A stretch of 64,000 nt of DNA, from contig NZ_AEYE02000008.1 of the NCBI RefSeq assembly GCF_000298315.2, positions 1 through 64,000 of the forward strand, read 5' to 3'. Source of the stretch: Rhizobium grahamii CCGE 502 (GTDB taxonomy: Bacteria; Pseudomonadota; Alphaproteobacteria; Rhizobiales; Rhizobiaceae). Under the pieces are notes generated by a model. The model saw only the letters and a list, made by a program, of their open reading frames with translations. It searched no databases and had not been told where the DNA came from. Every line of letters starts with the position of its first letter. Within the stretch, counting starts at the first letter, position 1. Made by a program: the position numbers and the translations under genes. Positions 1-8,799 of this stretch are shown one piece after another.

Positions 1-31
1 GGAAGCAGTTCAGGCGAGGCAATGCGCCGTC

Positions 32-721
32 TCATCCTGATCGCCGCGCTATACGCGCCTGCCAGTAGCCAAGGAATGGTTGCTCCACAACCGTGATATG
101 CGTGATCCACTTGACCCAAGCCATGCCGAACCAGCCACCCACGACCGCGCGCAGCGGATAGCCGTGATCGCGTGTCAACGGCTCCTCGTTCATCGAATAG
201 GCAAGCATCGTGCTGTCAGCGATGGCCTTCTCAAGCGGTAGACTGCGCGCAAAAGCGATGGGGCCGGGAGAAGCCGTTTTCTTGTTCGCGTCGACGACGC
301 CGCTGTCGGCCCCTGCGAGCAGAACCTCACATGCGGTTCGCTTGACGCCCGCCATTTCCAAAATCTCGCGCAGAAGAACACCTGTCCACGCGGCATTGCC
401 GACAGCTCCATTCTGCCACTGTAACCCCTCCCTCGGAGGCACATAGTAGACGCGCCCGTTTCCTGCGCATTCGACGACGGCGGTGAAAGTCGTGCTCTGC
501 ATCGCCTTGATGGTGTCGAGGTCAAGTTCGAGTGGCCGCTCCACCGCCCCGTCAACGCGCAATCTCCAGTCTCGCGCATCGAGGTCGGGCGACGGGAAAT
601 GGTTTCGCACGAAGAACAGCTCGGTTGGGATCAGCCAATCGGAGAGCGATGCAAACGGAAACTCGATGTTCTGTGGGGATTTCTGTCGAACTATTAGACT
701 GGGTTGCTGTGGTGTCGGCAT
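32..721 (-). CDS. Sulfite-oxidase-like molybdopterin oxidoreductase, C-terminally truncated
   Basis: This is the molybdopterin-binding domain of the sulfite oxidase superfamily. ECAGNGR near residue 84 carries the cysteine that ligates molybdenum in this family, and the stretches before and after it (FFVRNH, GYPLRAVVGGWFGMAWVKW) are typical. The ATG at 721 is chosen because AAGGAG lies about 10 bases upstream; the open frame continues upstream to 889 but looks non-coding. The protein is 229 residues. Family members usually continue for 100 or more residues into an Ig-like dimerisation domain, but here the frame stops just after GYWQARI. Another frame stays open from that point to the window edge, so either a frameshift or a true truncation is possible. 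Only 31 bases remain, so this cannot be settled. No signal peptide is visible. Confidence 0.75.
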   Translation of the reverse strand: MPTPQQPSLIVRQKSPQNIEFPFASLSDWLIPTELFFVRNHFPSPDLDARDWRLRVDGAVERPLELDLDTIKAMQSTTFTAVVECAGNGRVYYVPPREGLQWQNGAVGNAAWTGVLLREILEMAGVKRTACEVLLAGADSGVVDANKKTASPGPIAFARSLPLEKAIADSTMLAYSMNEEPLTRDHGYPLRAVVGGWFGMAWVKWITHITVVEQPFLGYWQARIARRSG

Positions 722-1131
722 CGTCCTCGTCTCCTTCCAAGAGCACAACGTCGGCTCCGCGGTCGCGCGAATTGCGGTGCGATCACACTGGCCCTCGCAG
801 TGCATGTGTCGCATTCCGTCTGCGGGCCTTATTCTAGCATATGCCGCACGTTCCTCGGGTCGACCTCGAACGGCAGTAAAGGGCCGCAAACACCAGTCCT
901 ATCGTCATCTTTATCGCCATACTCACGCGATCATTGTCAGCAAAGAGATGCGACGGAAACGTGAATCTCCGTCGCATCGATCTGAATCAGTTTGCGAAGC
1001 CTTCCGGGGCGCAAAATGACCGGACTACGCCTTTTGCGGACCTTTTGGAATAATGCCGGAGCGGCCGAACATGCGCAACACGGCCACGATCAATCGCCAC
1101 GTTCGGTGAAATCCGACCAAGGTGCGGCGAC
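722..1131. other. Intergenic region, no gene seen
   Basis: These 410 bases lie between the start of the molybdoenzyme gene and the stop of the hydrolase-like gene, both on the minus strand. They must hold the promoter of the molybdoenzyme gene. Short open frames run through it in several phases, but none combines a ribosome binding site with recognisable protein content. No repeat or terminator hairpin with a T-run was seen. Confidence 0.5.
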
Positions 1132-1941
1132 CTAACCTAAAGTCGCCTTTAGGAACTCAATCGTGCGCGACCAGGCTAGCTTCGCTGCTTCAGCTGAGTA
1201 GTGCGCGCTGTTGCTGTCGTCATCAAAAGCGCGCTCCGTGTTCTCGTAGGTGAAAATCTCCGCCCTTACGCCAGTCTTTTTCACCACGTCGACAAACGCC
1301 GGAATCTCGGGATCTACGAAAGGGTCTTTGCCAGCCAGGTTGAGCAGGAGTGGCGTCTCGATAGGGCCCACATCGGCAACCGACGGCGGGTGCCCATAGA
1401 AGATAACCGCGCCACTGAGATCAGTCCCTTTGGTGACCAGGTCGTCTATCGCAGTCGCGCCCAATCCAAAACCGACTGCGCCAATCTTCCCGTTGCTCAC
1501 GCCGTCGGATTTTAGCCAGACCAAGGCCACCCGGGTATCGGCAGCCATGTCTGATCTTGTCTCCATTCCCACCGTTTCGAGGGCAGGCCCGGGTTCGGCC
1601 GGCGTCCCACCAAAACGCGAAGCATAGTCAGGTGCCAATGCCACAAATCCCTCAAGGGCCAGGCGCCTTGTGACCTCCTCGAAATGCGGCGTCAGACCCA
1701 ACTTGTCATGAACCACCACTACACCGGGGTGAAGCTTGGTGCTGTCGGGGCGGGCAAGATAGCATTCAAGTTTGCCCCAAGCCGTATCGAGAGCCACTCT
1801 TTCGGTGCGCAATCGCGGGTCGTCATTGCCGACTTGAGCCGCATTCGCATATTCGGACACAAGGCACGCGGGCAGCATTGCTACGGCTGCCACTGCGGCC
1901 AAGCATTCCACCGTATCAACAAGAAGCACCCGACGCTTCAT
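1132..1941 (-). CDS. Exported dienelactone-hydrolase-fold protein lacking catalytic residues
   Basis: This is an alpha/beta hydrolase of the dienelactone hydrolase family, 269 residues from the ATG at 1941. An upstream TTG at 1983 would add 14 residues. The N-terminus (MKRRVLLV followed by an Ala/Val-rich segment) resembles a Sec or Tat export signal. The fold landmarks are present: PGVVVVHDKLGL (72-83), GFVALAPDY (98-106), IGAVGFGLGA (153-162) and LLNLAGKDPFVD (199-210). The active-site positions are not. The nucleophile elbow is GFGLGA, with Gly159 where the family has Cys. The expected HAF motif reads RAF, with Arg237 replacing His. The usual HE is HD at 78-79. Asp206 survives. A non-enzymatic role or decay is therefore likelier than hydrolase activity, although the open frame is intact. 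Confidence 0.8.
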   Translation of the reverse strand: MKRRVLLVDTVECLAAVAAVAMLPACLVSEYANAAQVGNDDPRLRTERVALDTAWGKLECYLARPDSTKLHPGVVVVHDKLGLTPHFEEVTRRLALEGFVALAPDYASRFGGTPAEPGPALETVGMETRSDMAADTRVALVWLKSDGVSNGKIGAVGFGLGATAIDDLVTKGTDLSGAVIFYGHPPSVADVGPIETPLLLNLAGKDPFVDPEIPAFVDVVKKTGVRAEIFTYENTERAFDDDSNSAHYSAEAAKLAWSRTIEFLKATLG

Positions 1942-2341
1942 GTGTGCAAGGAAGTCCAACGACGTCGATCTCCGCTGGGGCAAGACATATTAGCGCAACT
2001 CTCCGAGTGCAGAAACCGGTGGGCTCAAACCTTGATCGAGCGAATTCGATTTCACGAAATCGCCGCATTGGGACGCTGCGGTCGGACGAAGGATTGTGCC
2101 GCCGCGGCCGTCCGCGAGTTGAACTGGACCCGCGGTTTGGGTTCGACGAGGTGTTCGCGCAACTGGATAGGCGAAGCCTGGAGGTGATGCCGCCGGGATC
2201 GCAGATGAACCGGAAGCCGGAATAGCCGGTCGCAGAATATCCGTCTCTCGTTAAGCGAGCCGGTTGCGATGGTTGCGACGGGCAAGACAGCAGTCTTGGC
2301 CGCTTTGCGCCCCAATAGCGGACAGCAGTATCTGGAACGCC
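1942..2341. other. Intergenic region, no gene seen
   Basis: These 400 bases lie between the stop of the winged-helix regulator (2342) and the start of the hydrolase-like gene (1941), both on the minus strand. The region should carry the promoter of the hydrolase-like gene. It is GC-rich and open in several frames, so decayed coding sequence is possible, but no protein family could be recognised and no clear terminator hairpin was found. Confidence 0.45.
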
Positions 2342-3997
2342 CTAGTCGGGCGTCGGCTGCCGCAGCGCCTTATGCGCGGCTCCTGTCGGAAGAGGGTTAC
2401 TCGGGATTTGCGTCAACAATTCTGCCAATCGTTGCTGCCAATGCGGATTCCGCTGTCTTAGCGGCTCTAAAGCATCGCCTGGCGGGTTCTCCATTTCGCT
2501 CATCAACTCGCGCGATGATCGCGCCTCTGCAAGACGCCCGACGGTCGCATAGCAGCAGGCCAGTGTTTCTTGGACCGGCCGCCATGCTGGGCGCACCTTT
2601 TGGGCTCTCACGGCGGCAGCCAGGGCGTTGGCTCCGTCGCCGGCAAACAAGTGGGCCAGTGCCAGAAAGTTCAGCCAAACGAAGTTCTGTGGGTCGTTGG
2701 CATTCAACATGAGGCCGTGTTCCAGTGGCGCTATGGCACTCGACGCGCTACCCCTAAAGAGCTCCGCCATTCCCAAGACAAGGTGGCCAAGGGCGAAACT
2801 CGGGCTGATCTCGATCGCCCTTTCGGCGGCAAGGACCGCCTGTTCGGGTGCATTCGCGTACGCGCTGCAGATCGCCAACGCGTAATGTGTGTACGGGTTC
2901 TTTTCGTCGAGCCGAACTGCCGCCAAGGCGGCATCCAAACCTTCCCTGATGTCTTCGGAGGGACGCTTGCTCCATCCATAGGCGACGATGCCTGCGCTCA
3001 CCCGACCAAGCCAGAGATGGGCTTCGGCAAGTTCGGGGTCGAGCCGGCACGCCTCTCTGAATAGCTCTCGTGCCATGAGGTGGGTCTGCTGGCCAACGCG
3101 GTGGAAATGCCAGGTCCCCTGCCGCACTATCTCCCACGCCGTCATATTTCCCGTGTGCCGCGCCGCCGCGGGAAGTGACGCCGTCTTCAGCAGTTCTGGC
3201 TCAATCGCACCCGCGATCCTCTCCGCGATGGCGTCTTGAACGGCGAATGCCTCTTCCAGTTCCAAGTCATACCGTTCGGCCCAGACTTCACTGGCCGAAG
3301 TGGTCTCGACCAGTTGAGCAGAGACCCGAAGGCGACTGCCAGACCGGCGCACACTTCCTTCGAGCACATAACCGACACCCAGTTCCTGGCCCACCTGCTT
3401 GGCACTGACCGACTTGTTCCTGTAGACAAAACTTGAATTGCGCCCGATTACCCGAAACCATCGAAATCTCGTGAGCGCAGTGATCACATCTTCGGTGATG
3501 CCATCCACCAGATAAGCCTGTTGCTTGTCATTGCTCAAATTGGCAAACGGTAGGACCACGATCGATGGTCTGCCGGGGTTCGCGGGCGAACCGGGCAACG
3601 CCGCGGGCGCATCAACGGCAGCAGAATGCAGGCTATTGACCCGGCCCGTAAAACGATACCCCACACGAGGCACGGTGGCGATCCACTCGTTCCCCTCTGG
3701 TTGCGGGCCAAGCATCTTGCGCAAGGCAGCGATCTGAACCGAGAGATTGCTCTCCTCGATGATCGCGGTGGACCAGGCAGCGTCCATCAGCGCGGACTTG
3801 CTTACGACCTCTGTGGAGGCCCGCACGAGCGCGTGCAGCAGCAACAAGCCCTTATGGCCAATTGCCACCCGCCGTCCTTCACAAGTCAGTGCGCCGCACT
3901 GCATGTCGAGGATGAACGCCCCGAACGCGAACCGTTGCGGCACGACGCTGGCGGCCACGGTTTCTTCAGAAGAATTCGGGACTTTTTGGCCTCCCAT
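2342..3997 (-). CDS. OmpR-type winged-helix regulator with TolB-N-like and TPR domains
   Basis: A 551-residue regulator. Residues about 21-117 form an OmpR/CadC-type winged helix (FGAFILDMQCGALTCEGRRV, then SNLSVQIAALRKMLG and WIATVPRVGYRF). There is no receiver domain. A domain starting at SIVVLPFANLSNDKQQAYLVDG follows; this type occurs in adenylate-cyclase/TPR proteins and resembles the TolB N-terminus. The C-terminal half is tetratricopeptide repeats. No membrane segment is evident, unlike CadC. The ATG at 3997 has GGAG seven bases upstream. The gene is divergent from the cupin gene at 4068, and the 70-base gap would suit shared control. The domains after the winged helix match those of the cyclase protein at 46769-48469. 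The ligand and targets are unknown. Confidence 0.8.
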   Translation of the reverse strand: MGGQKVPNSSEETVAASVVPQRFAFGAFILDMQCGALTCEGRRVAIGHKGLLLLHALVRASTEVVSKSALMDAAWSTAIIEESNLSVQIAALRKMLGPQPEGNEWIATVPRVGYRFTGRVNSLHSAAVDAPAALPGSPANPGRPSIVVLPFANLSNDKQQAYLVDGITEDVITALTRFRWFRVIGRNSSFVYRNKSVSAKQVGQELGVGYVLEGSVRRSGSRLRVSAQLVETTSASEVWAERYDLELEEAFAVQDAIAERIAGAIEPELLKTASLPAAARHTGNMTAWEIVRQGTWHFHRVGQQTHLMARELFREACRLDPELAEAHLWLGRVSAGIVAYGWSKRPSEDIREGLDAALAAVRLDEKNPYTHYALAICSAYANAPEQAVLAAERAIEISPSFALGHLVLGMAELFRGSASSAIAPLEHGLMLNANDPQNFVWLNFLALAHLFAGDGANALAAAVRAQKVRPAWRPVQETLACCYATVGRLAEARSSRELMSEMENPPGDALEPLRQRNPHWQQRLAELLTQIPSNPLPTGAAHKALRQPTPD

Positions 3998-4067
3998 TAA
4001 GGACTCCGGTCGGTCTTCTTGTGATCCTCTTGCGTAGGTCACCAAAACTAGCACAGAGGAGATCAAA

Positions 4068-4511
4068 ATGACGATTTCAAAAGAACGAACCGATGCAGGT
4101 TTGGCCTTCTCGCGGGGCAAGGCCCTGGTCTCCAAAGGGGACGCGGGATACCAAGCTGAACAGGGGCCTGATTACCTGCCCGGCATTAGTGCGGAGTCGG
4201 TTGGCTCAGCCGCACTGTGGCTCGGTACCGCTACGATCCCGCCTGGGAGACGCACCAAGGCGCATGTGCATGAGCGCCACGAGAGTGCCTTCTACATGTT
4301 GAGCGGTGAAGAGTTGGAGCTGTGGAGTGGCGATGAACTCCAGCATAGGGATCTGATGCACCCCGGAGATTATCTATACATCCCCGCCAACGTGTTGCAC
4401 GTGGCCGTCAATCGGGGAGCCGAACCAGCCGTATTTGTCGGGGCGCGCAACGAGCCAACTGCGCAAGAAAGCGTTGTTCTTTATCCTGAAATGGATTCCC
4501 GAGTGCCATGA
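4068..4511 (+). CDS. Cupin-domain protein
   Basis: A single-domain cupin of 147 residues. The metal-binding first motif is visible as HVHERHESAFYMLSGE, with His/His/Glu-type ligands, and the second as PGDYLYIPANVLHVAVN. GGAG lies seven bases before the ATG. Such small cupins may be metal-dependent enzymes (isomerases, dioxygenases) or ligand sensors, and the substrate cannot be read from the sequence. The divergent winged-helix/TPR regulator 70 bases away is the obvious candidate for its control. It lies upstream of the arylsulfatase gene on the same strand, but a 404-base gap separates them, so an operon is unlikely. Confidence 0.8.
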   Translation: MTISKERTDAGLAFSRGKALVSKGDAGYQAEQGPDYLPGISAESVGSAALWLGTATIPPGRRTKAHVHERHESAFYMLSGEELELWSGDELQHRDLMHPGDYLYIPANVLHVAVNRGAEPAVFVGARNEPTAQESVVLYPEMDSRVP

Positions 4512-4915
4512 CAGACGGATGTCCGCTTCGGGCTGAATGCGGACATTAGCGGACGGCGGCAAAGCTCCAAGACGGACATTCGAGCGGCCCGTCATCGCGC
4601 CGTACTGATCTGTATTTTTACGACGTTGAGCCTCGCCCAGACACTCTCGCGCGGTCGTTACAACCAAAGCTTCCATCCTATGAGTTAATTGGCCGTGTCA
4701 CCAAGCGTATGCTAATATGAATAATGTGGGTGGGGTGACGGCGTAGAGGCAGAGGATGTTCCTCCGCCCGGTATTGGTTGTTGCTAAGTCTGTTTGGCCT
4801 TTGTGTAGTTAGTTGGGTTTAGGCTCCAAACTCTTCTGATGTACTCGTTCAACTCGAGTTCCCCTTAATGCTGATGTGACCGTTTCAATCTGATGGTAGC
4901 GACCGGGAGGGTACC
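4512..4915. other. Intergenic region upstream of the arylsulfatase
   Basis: This 404-base gap precedes the arylsulfatase gene and must hold its promoter. Around 4700-4730 it becomes AT-richer, and the sulfatase ribosome binding site (GGGAGGGTACC) closes it. No small gene, inverted repeat or terminator was convincing. Confidence 0.5.
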
Positions 4916-7312
4916 ATGCGAATGAAATTGGCATTTTTGACGCAGGTCGCTGCGGCAGCCCTGACGTGTTCAGCCTGGACTGTGAGCGCCCAGGAAAACA
5001 CCGGGACACCGGGTGCGCCGGACGCGACGACGACCCTTGACGGGCGATACCTTCCCAATCCGCCGACGCCGTTCGGCGGTGAAATCGGGTTGAGCGCCAA
5101 GGACTCAAAACCGTATTGGCCGCCGCAGGTCGTGCCACCCAAGGGCGCCCCCAATATCCTTTTGATCATGACAGACGATGCCGGTTACGGGGTGGCCGGC
5201 ACGTTCGGCGGCGTTATCCCGACTCCAGCGCTCGATCGGGTGGCGCAGATGGGCCTCCGCTACACGCAGTTCCACTCGACGGCGCTCTGTTCGCCTACGC
5301 GGGCGGCGCTAATCACAGGACGCAACCATCATTCGACCGGTTTTGGTGTGATTTCCGAGCAGGCGACCGGCTATCCAGGATACGATTCCGTTCTGGGCGT
5401 AGACAACGCAACGATCGGCAACATTCTGAAGCAGAACGGCTATTCCACATCATGGTTCGGCAAGAACCACAACACGCCATCGTTCCAGTACAGCAGCGCC
5501 GGTCCCTTCGACCAATGGCCGTCGGGCATGGGCTTTGACTACTTTTATGGCTTCATGGGCGGCGACAGCAACCAGTGGGAGCCCTATCTCTTTCAGGATC
5601 ACACGCAGATTTTTCCTTGGGTCGGAAAGCCCGGCTACAATCTGATTACCGACGAGGCCGACAACGCCATCAACTACATCAAGCAGTTGAACGCGGCTGC
5701 GCCTGACAAGCCCTTCTTCGTCTACTATGTACCCGGCGCCACACATGCACCGCACCATCCGACGCCAGAGTGGATCGAGAAGTTCAAGGGCAAGTTCGAC
5801 ATGGGCTGGAATGCCATGCGCGACCAGATCTTCGCGAACCAGAAGCTCCTCGGGGTCATTCCGCAAAATACGCAACTCACCCCCTGGCCCGATGATTTGC
5901 CGAAATGGGACGCGCTCGACGCTGACAGCAAGAAGCTGTTTGCCCGCCAGGCCGAAGTGTTCGCAGCTTACGTCGCCTACTCCGACAATGAGATCGGGCG
6001 CGTGATCCAGGCGGTAGACGACATGGGCAAGCTGGACAACACGCTCGTCATCTATATCGAGGGTGACAACGGCACGAGCGCGGAAGGGAGCACGCTAGGC
6101 ACCCCGAGCGAGGTGATCACCATCGAGGGCCTTCAGGTCCCCGTCGCCGATCAGTTGAAATTTTACGATGCCTGGGGTAGCGACCAGACTTACCCGCACA
6201 TGTCGGTTGCATGGTCATGGGCCTTTGACACGCCGTTCAAATGGACCAAGCAGGTGGCCTCGCATTTCGGCGGCACACGGCAAGGCATGGCAATGGCGTG
6301 GCCCGCCCGCATCAAGGACGCAGGCGGAATTCGCAGCCAGTTCCATCACATCATCGACATCGTGCCGACGATCCTCGATGCGACCGGGATCCCGGCACCA
6401 GCCATGGTCAACGGTGTGGCGCAAAAGCCGATCGAAGGCGTCAGCATGGCCTACACGTGGAATAAGGCAAACGCCGACGCGCCTTCGACACGCCGCACGC
6501 AGTACTTCGAAATGTTCGGAAACCGGGGCATCTACAACGACGGCTGGTACGCCTGTACCACGCCGCCGGCAGCGCCCTGGTTGATGGGCACTGCGCCGAT
6601 GCCGGAAGTGGTCAATGGCTACAAATGGGAACTCTATAATCTCAACGAGGATTATTCTCAGGCCAACGACCTCGCGCAGAGCAATCCTGACAAGCTGCAT
6701 CAGTTGCAGGAATTGTTTCTGCTCGAAGCCGCGAAATACAACGTGTTCCCGCTCGACAACTCGATCCTGGAGCGGCTCATGACCCCGCGACCGAGCGCGA
6801 CCGCCGGACGGAAGCTGTTCACCTATTCAGGCGTCGTCTCAGGCGTGCCTGGCGGAAACGCCCCGAACATCCTGAACAAGTCCTACACGATCACCGCTGA
6901 GATCGAGATTCCGGCGACCGGCGCGGACGGCATGCTGGCGACGACGGGCGGTCGTTTTGGCGGCTTCGGCCTATACGTCCTGAAGCAAAAGCCGGTGTTT
7001 CTCTATAATTTCGTGGACATCGAACGCTTCCGGTGGGAAGGCCCCGACACGCTGCCGCCAGGCAAGCATACCATCGAGTTCGACTTCACATCGGACAGCC
7101 ACAACATGGGCAGCGGCGGTACGGGCATCCTCAAGGTGGATGGCAAGGAAGTCGCCAACCAGAAAATTCCGCACACTGTCCCAGCTCTTATGCCGTGGGA
7201 CGAGACCTTCGATGTCGGTGTTGATACTCGCACCGGTGTCGATGACAAGGACTACCAGGTGCCGTTTGCCTTCACCGGGACGATCAACAAGCTGACGGTC
7301 CAGTTGAACTGA
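4916..7312 (+). CDS. Secreted arylsulfatase (type I, formylglycine-dependent)
   Basis: A sulfatase of 798 residues that should hydrolyse sulfate esters in the periplasm. The N-terminus (MRMKLAFLTQVAAAALTCSA, ending near VSAQ) is a Sec signal peptide. The metal-binding start ILLIMTDDAGYG (Asp87, Asp88) is present. The signature C-S-P-T-R at 125-129 places the cysteine that becomes formylglycine, with TGRN after it. IYIEGDNGTSAEG supplies the later metal-binding Asp-Asn. An extra beta-rich domain of about 150 residues follows the catalytic part, which matches the long rhizobial arylsulfatases. GGGAGGG precedes the ATG; Met3 is an alternative start. No formylglycine-generating enzyme gene is in the window. 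A decayed piece of another sulfatase lies at 48708-48794. Confidence 0.92.
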   Translation: MRMKLAFLTQVAAAALTCSAWTVSAQENTGTPGAPDATTTLDGRYLPNPPTPFGGEIGLSAKDSKPYWPPQVVPPKGAPNILLIMTDDAGYGVAGTFGGVIPTPALDRVAQMGLRYTQFHSTALCSPTRAALITGRNHHSTGFGVISEQATGYPGYDSVLGVDNATIGNILKQNGYSTSWFGKNHNTPSFQYSSAGPFDQWPSGMGFDYFYGFMGGDSNQWEPYLFQDHTQIFPWVGKPGYNLITDEADNAINYIKQLNAAAPDKPFFVYYVPGATHAPHHPTPEWIEKFKGKFDMGWNAMRDQIFANQKLLGVIPQNTQLTPWPDDLPKWDALDADSKKLFARQAEVFAAYVAYSDNEIGRVIQAVDDMGKLDNTLVIYIEGDNGTSAEGSTLGTPSEVITIEGLQVPVADQLKFYDAWGSDQTYPHMSVAWSWAFDTPFKWTKQVASHFGGTRQGMAMAWPARIKDAGGIRSQFHHIIDIVPTILDATGIPAPAMVNGVAQKPIEGVSMAYTWNKANADAPSTRRTQYFEMFGNRGIYNDGWYACTTPPAAPWLMGTAPMPEVVNGYKWELYNLNEDYSQANDLAQSNPDKLHQLQELFLLEAAKYNVFPLDNSILERLMTPRPSATAGRKLFTYSGVVSGVPGGNAPNILNKSYTITAEIEIPATGADGMLATTGGRFGGFGLYVLKQKPVFLYNFVDIERFRWEGPDTLPPGKHTIEFDFTSDSHNMGSGGTGILKVDGKEVANQKIPHTVPALMPWDETFDVGVDTRTGVDDKDYQVPFAFTGTINKLTVQLN

Positions 7313-7486
7313 GACTGTGCTGGGCTAGTTCCAGTGGCAGCTAAGGGCCGACAGCTGACCCTCTTCGCTCGACCGCTTTGCGCCAGAAGCGACAAATACG
7401 AAGTGACTGGGCGCGCCCAAACGATACAATCATGATTTGCTTGCCTATGTAATCGTGCGCAAGTGAACCGGTGGAAAGGGCTCTGT

Positions 7487-7978
7487 ATGTCTCCGCAGAT
7501 CAAGACCGACGCCCGCGACGATGCTTTTGCGGTGCGACGTGCTGTCTTCATGGACGAGCAGGGCTATGAGAACGAGTTCGACGGCATCGACGACAACCCC
7601 TCCTGCGTGCACGTGACGCTCTATATCGATGGCGAGCTTGCCGGCTGCTCACGCCTGTTCCCCGAGCAAATCGAGCGAGCACTTGCGCCCGAGAGCCCGC
7701 AGTCGCCGACATGCATCTTCGACGAGGGCGTGACAGCAGGGGAGACGTACCTGCTGGGCCGCGTAGCCGTGATGCCGGCGTTTCGCCGCCGGGGCCTGGC
7801 GAGTGTGATCATCGCTGCGAGCGACGAGGCGGCGCGCGAGGTCGGCGCCAAACTGGTGAAGCTGCATGCCCAGGAGTACGCGCACGATCTGTACGCCAAG
7901 CAGGGCTATACGCGGATCAGCGATGTCGATTACGAGGACGAGGGCCAGCCGCACCTTTGGATGGCCAAGCGGCTGTGA
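7487..7978 (+). CDS. GNAT family N-acetyltransferase
   Basis: A GNAT-fold acetyltransferase of 163 residues. The acetyl-CoA pyrophosphate loop is seen in RVAVMPAFRRRGLASVIIAA (motif A, R-x-x-G-x-A), followed by KLHAQEYAHDLYAKQGY, the motif B region found in ElaA-type members. The start MSPQIKTDARDDAFAVRRAVF fits the ElaA-like subfamily, which begins with the R-x-x-V-F motif. The ATG at 7487 with AAAGGG upstream is preferred to a GTG at 7463. The substrate is unknown. It stands alone after the arylsulfatase with its own 174-base leader. Confidence 0.85.
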   Translation: MSPQIKTDARDDAFAVRRAVFMDEQGYENEFDGIDDNPSCVHVTLYIDGELAGCSRLFPEQIERALAPESPQSPTCIFDEGVTAGETYLLGRVAVMPAFRRRGLASVIIAASDEAAREVGAKLVKLHAQEYAHDLYAKQGYTRISDVDYEDEGQPHLWMAKRL

Positions 7979-8167
7979 TCGCGGACAGTTCCCTCGGCAG
8001 CGGTGCAGACATTCCGTGTCCCTCGTCCCCCCCGCGTCAACGTAAGGCACCTTGAACAGAGGGGATCCGGTGCCCAGGTGCGCTTTGGGCTCGAAGTTGC
8101 AAGGCAACGTCCGCATCGGGCCAATGCCGCCTTCACGGTATGTGCCATCTGTGTTTTCGACAAGGCC

Positions 8168-8216
8168 GAGGCGATCGGCGCAGGGGACTCGAAATTACGT
8201 CCGAGTCGATCGCCTC
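8168..8216. repeat. Nested inverted repeat
   Basis: An outer 9-bp stem (GAGGCGATC at 8168-8176 with GATCGCCTC at 8208-8216) encloses an inner 6-bp stem (GACTCG at 8186-8191 with CGAGTC at 8202-8207). All pairs are perfect. It sits between the convergent GNAT gene and the gene ending at 8232. Neither strand has a T-run after it, so it is not a standard intrinsic terminator. It could be an mRNA 3'-end structure serving either gene, or a protein-binding site. Confidence 0.55.
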
Positions 8217-8231
8217 TCTACCCTGAAAGGT

Positions 8232-8687
8232 CTAGGCGCTGACAATTGTGTCGGCGCTTGGCTTGTCCTTGCTGTCATCGCCGGTCAGCTGCCGCTTCAG
8301 CTCATCGGCAATCTGCTTTTCGATGGCCTCGCGCTGTTCCGGCGGCATCGACGCCAGCTCATCTTCGGTAATCCCAAGACTCTTGAGAATGCTGTCGCGG
8401 ATCCGCTCCGCCGGAGTCTTGTTGGCGAGATCGGTAAACTCGGAGACAACAGCGTCATGGCGTGCCTTCGCGGGATCTTCCGTGCCGTCCATGGTCACGG
8501 TGGCGCTCGCCTGCAGCGCCCACATCGTGCTGGAGATCGAGGTCGGCGTGCTGCTTGGCTGCAGCGCCGCGCCGCTTTGGCGAACGCCGACCTCGGTATC
8601 ACTGGACTGTTGCTTGCTGCGCTGGCCCGATTGGGAAAAGAGGTTGCTCAGTCCGTAGGTGCTGGAAATGCTGCTGCCGATCTTCAT
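8232..8687 (-). CDS. Conserved-looking hypothetical protein, Ser/Gln-rich N-terminus
   Basis: I do not recognise a family. The 151-residue product begins MKIGSSISSTYGLSNLFSQ and is Ser/Gln/Thr-rich and probably disordered to about residue 65. It then becomes helical and charged (SEFTDLANKTPAERIRDSIL, EDELASMPPEQREAIEKQI). AGGAGA precedes the ATG, which supports both the gene and this start. There is no signal peptide or membrane segment. The SSIS/YG-rich start is reminiscent of secreted or flagellum-associated rhizobial proteins, but that is only an impression. The PQQ-dehydrogenase gene upstream on the same strand ends at 8800, leaving 112 bases between them. Confidence 0.7.
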   Translation of the reverse strand: MKIGSSISSTYGLSNLFSQSGQRSKQQSSDTEVGVRQSGAALQPSSTPTSISSTMWALQASATVTMDGTEDPAKARHDAVVSEFTDLANKTPAERIRDSILKSLGITEDELASMPPEQREAIEKQIADELKRQLTGDDSKDKPSADTIVSA

Positions 8688-8799
8688 GAAAATTTCTCCT
8701 TTAAACAATGCGCAGGAGAATGGCGCAGCAGTCCTGCCTGGAGCTTGCGGCGCCAGGACTCGGATGGCCGTCGTCAACCGGCGGCCATCCGGCAAGGCT

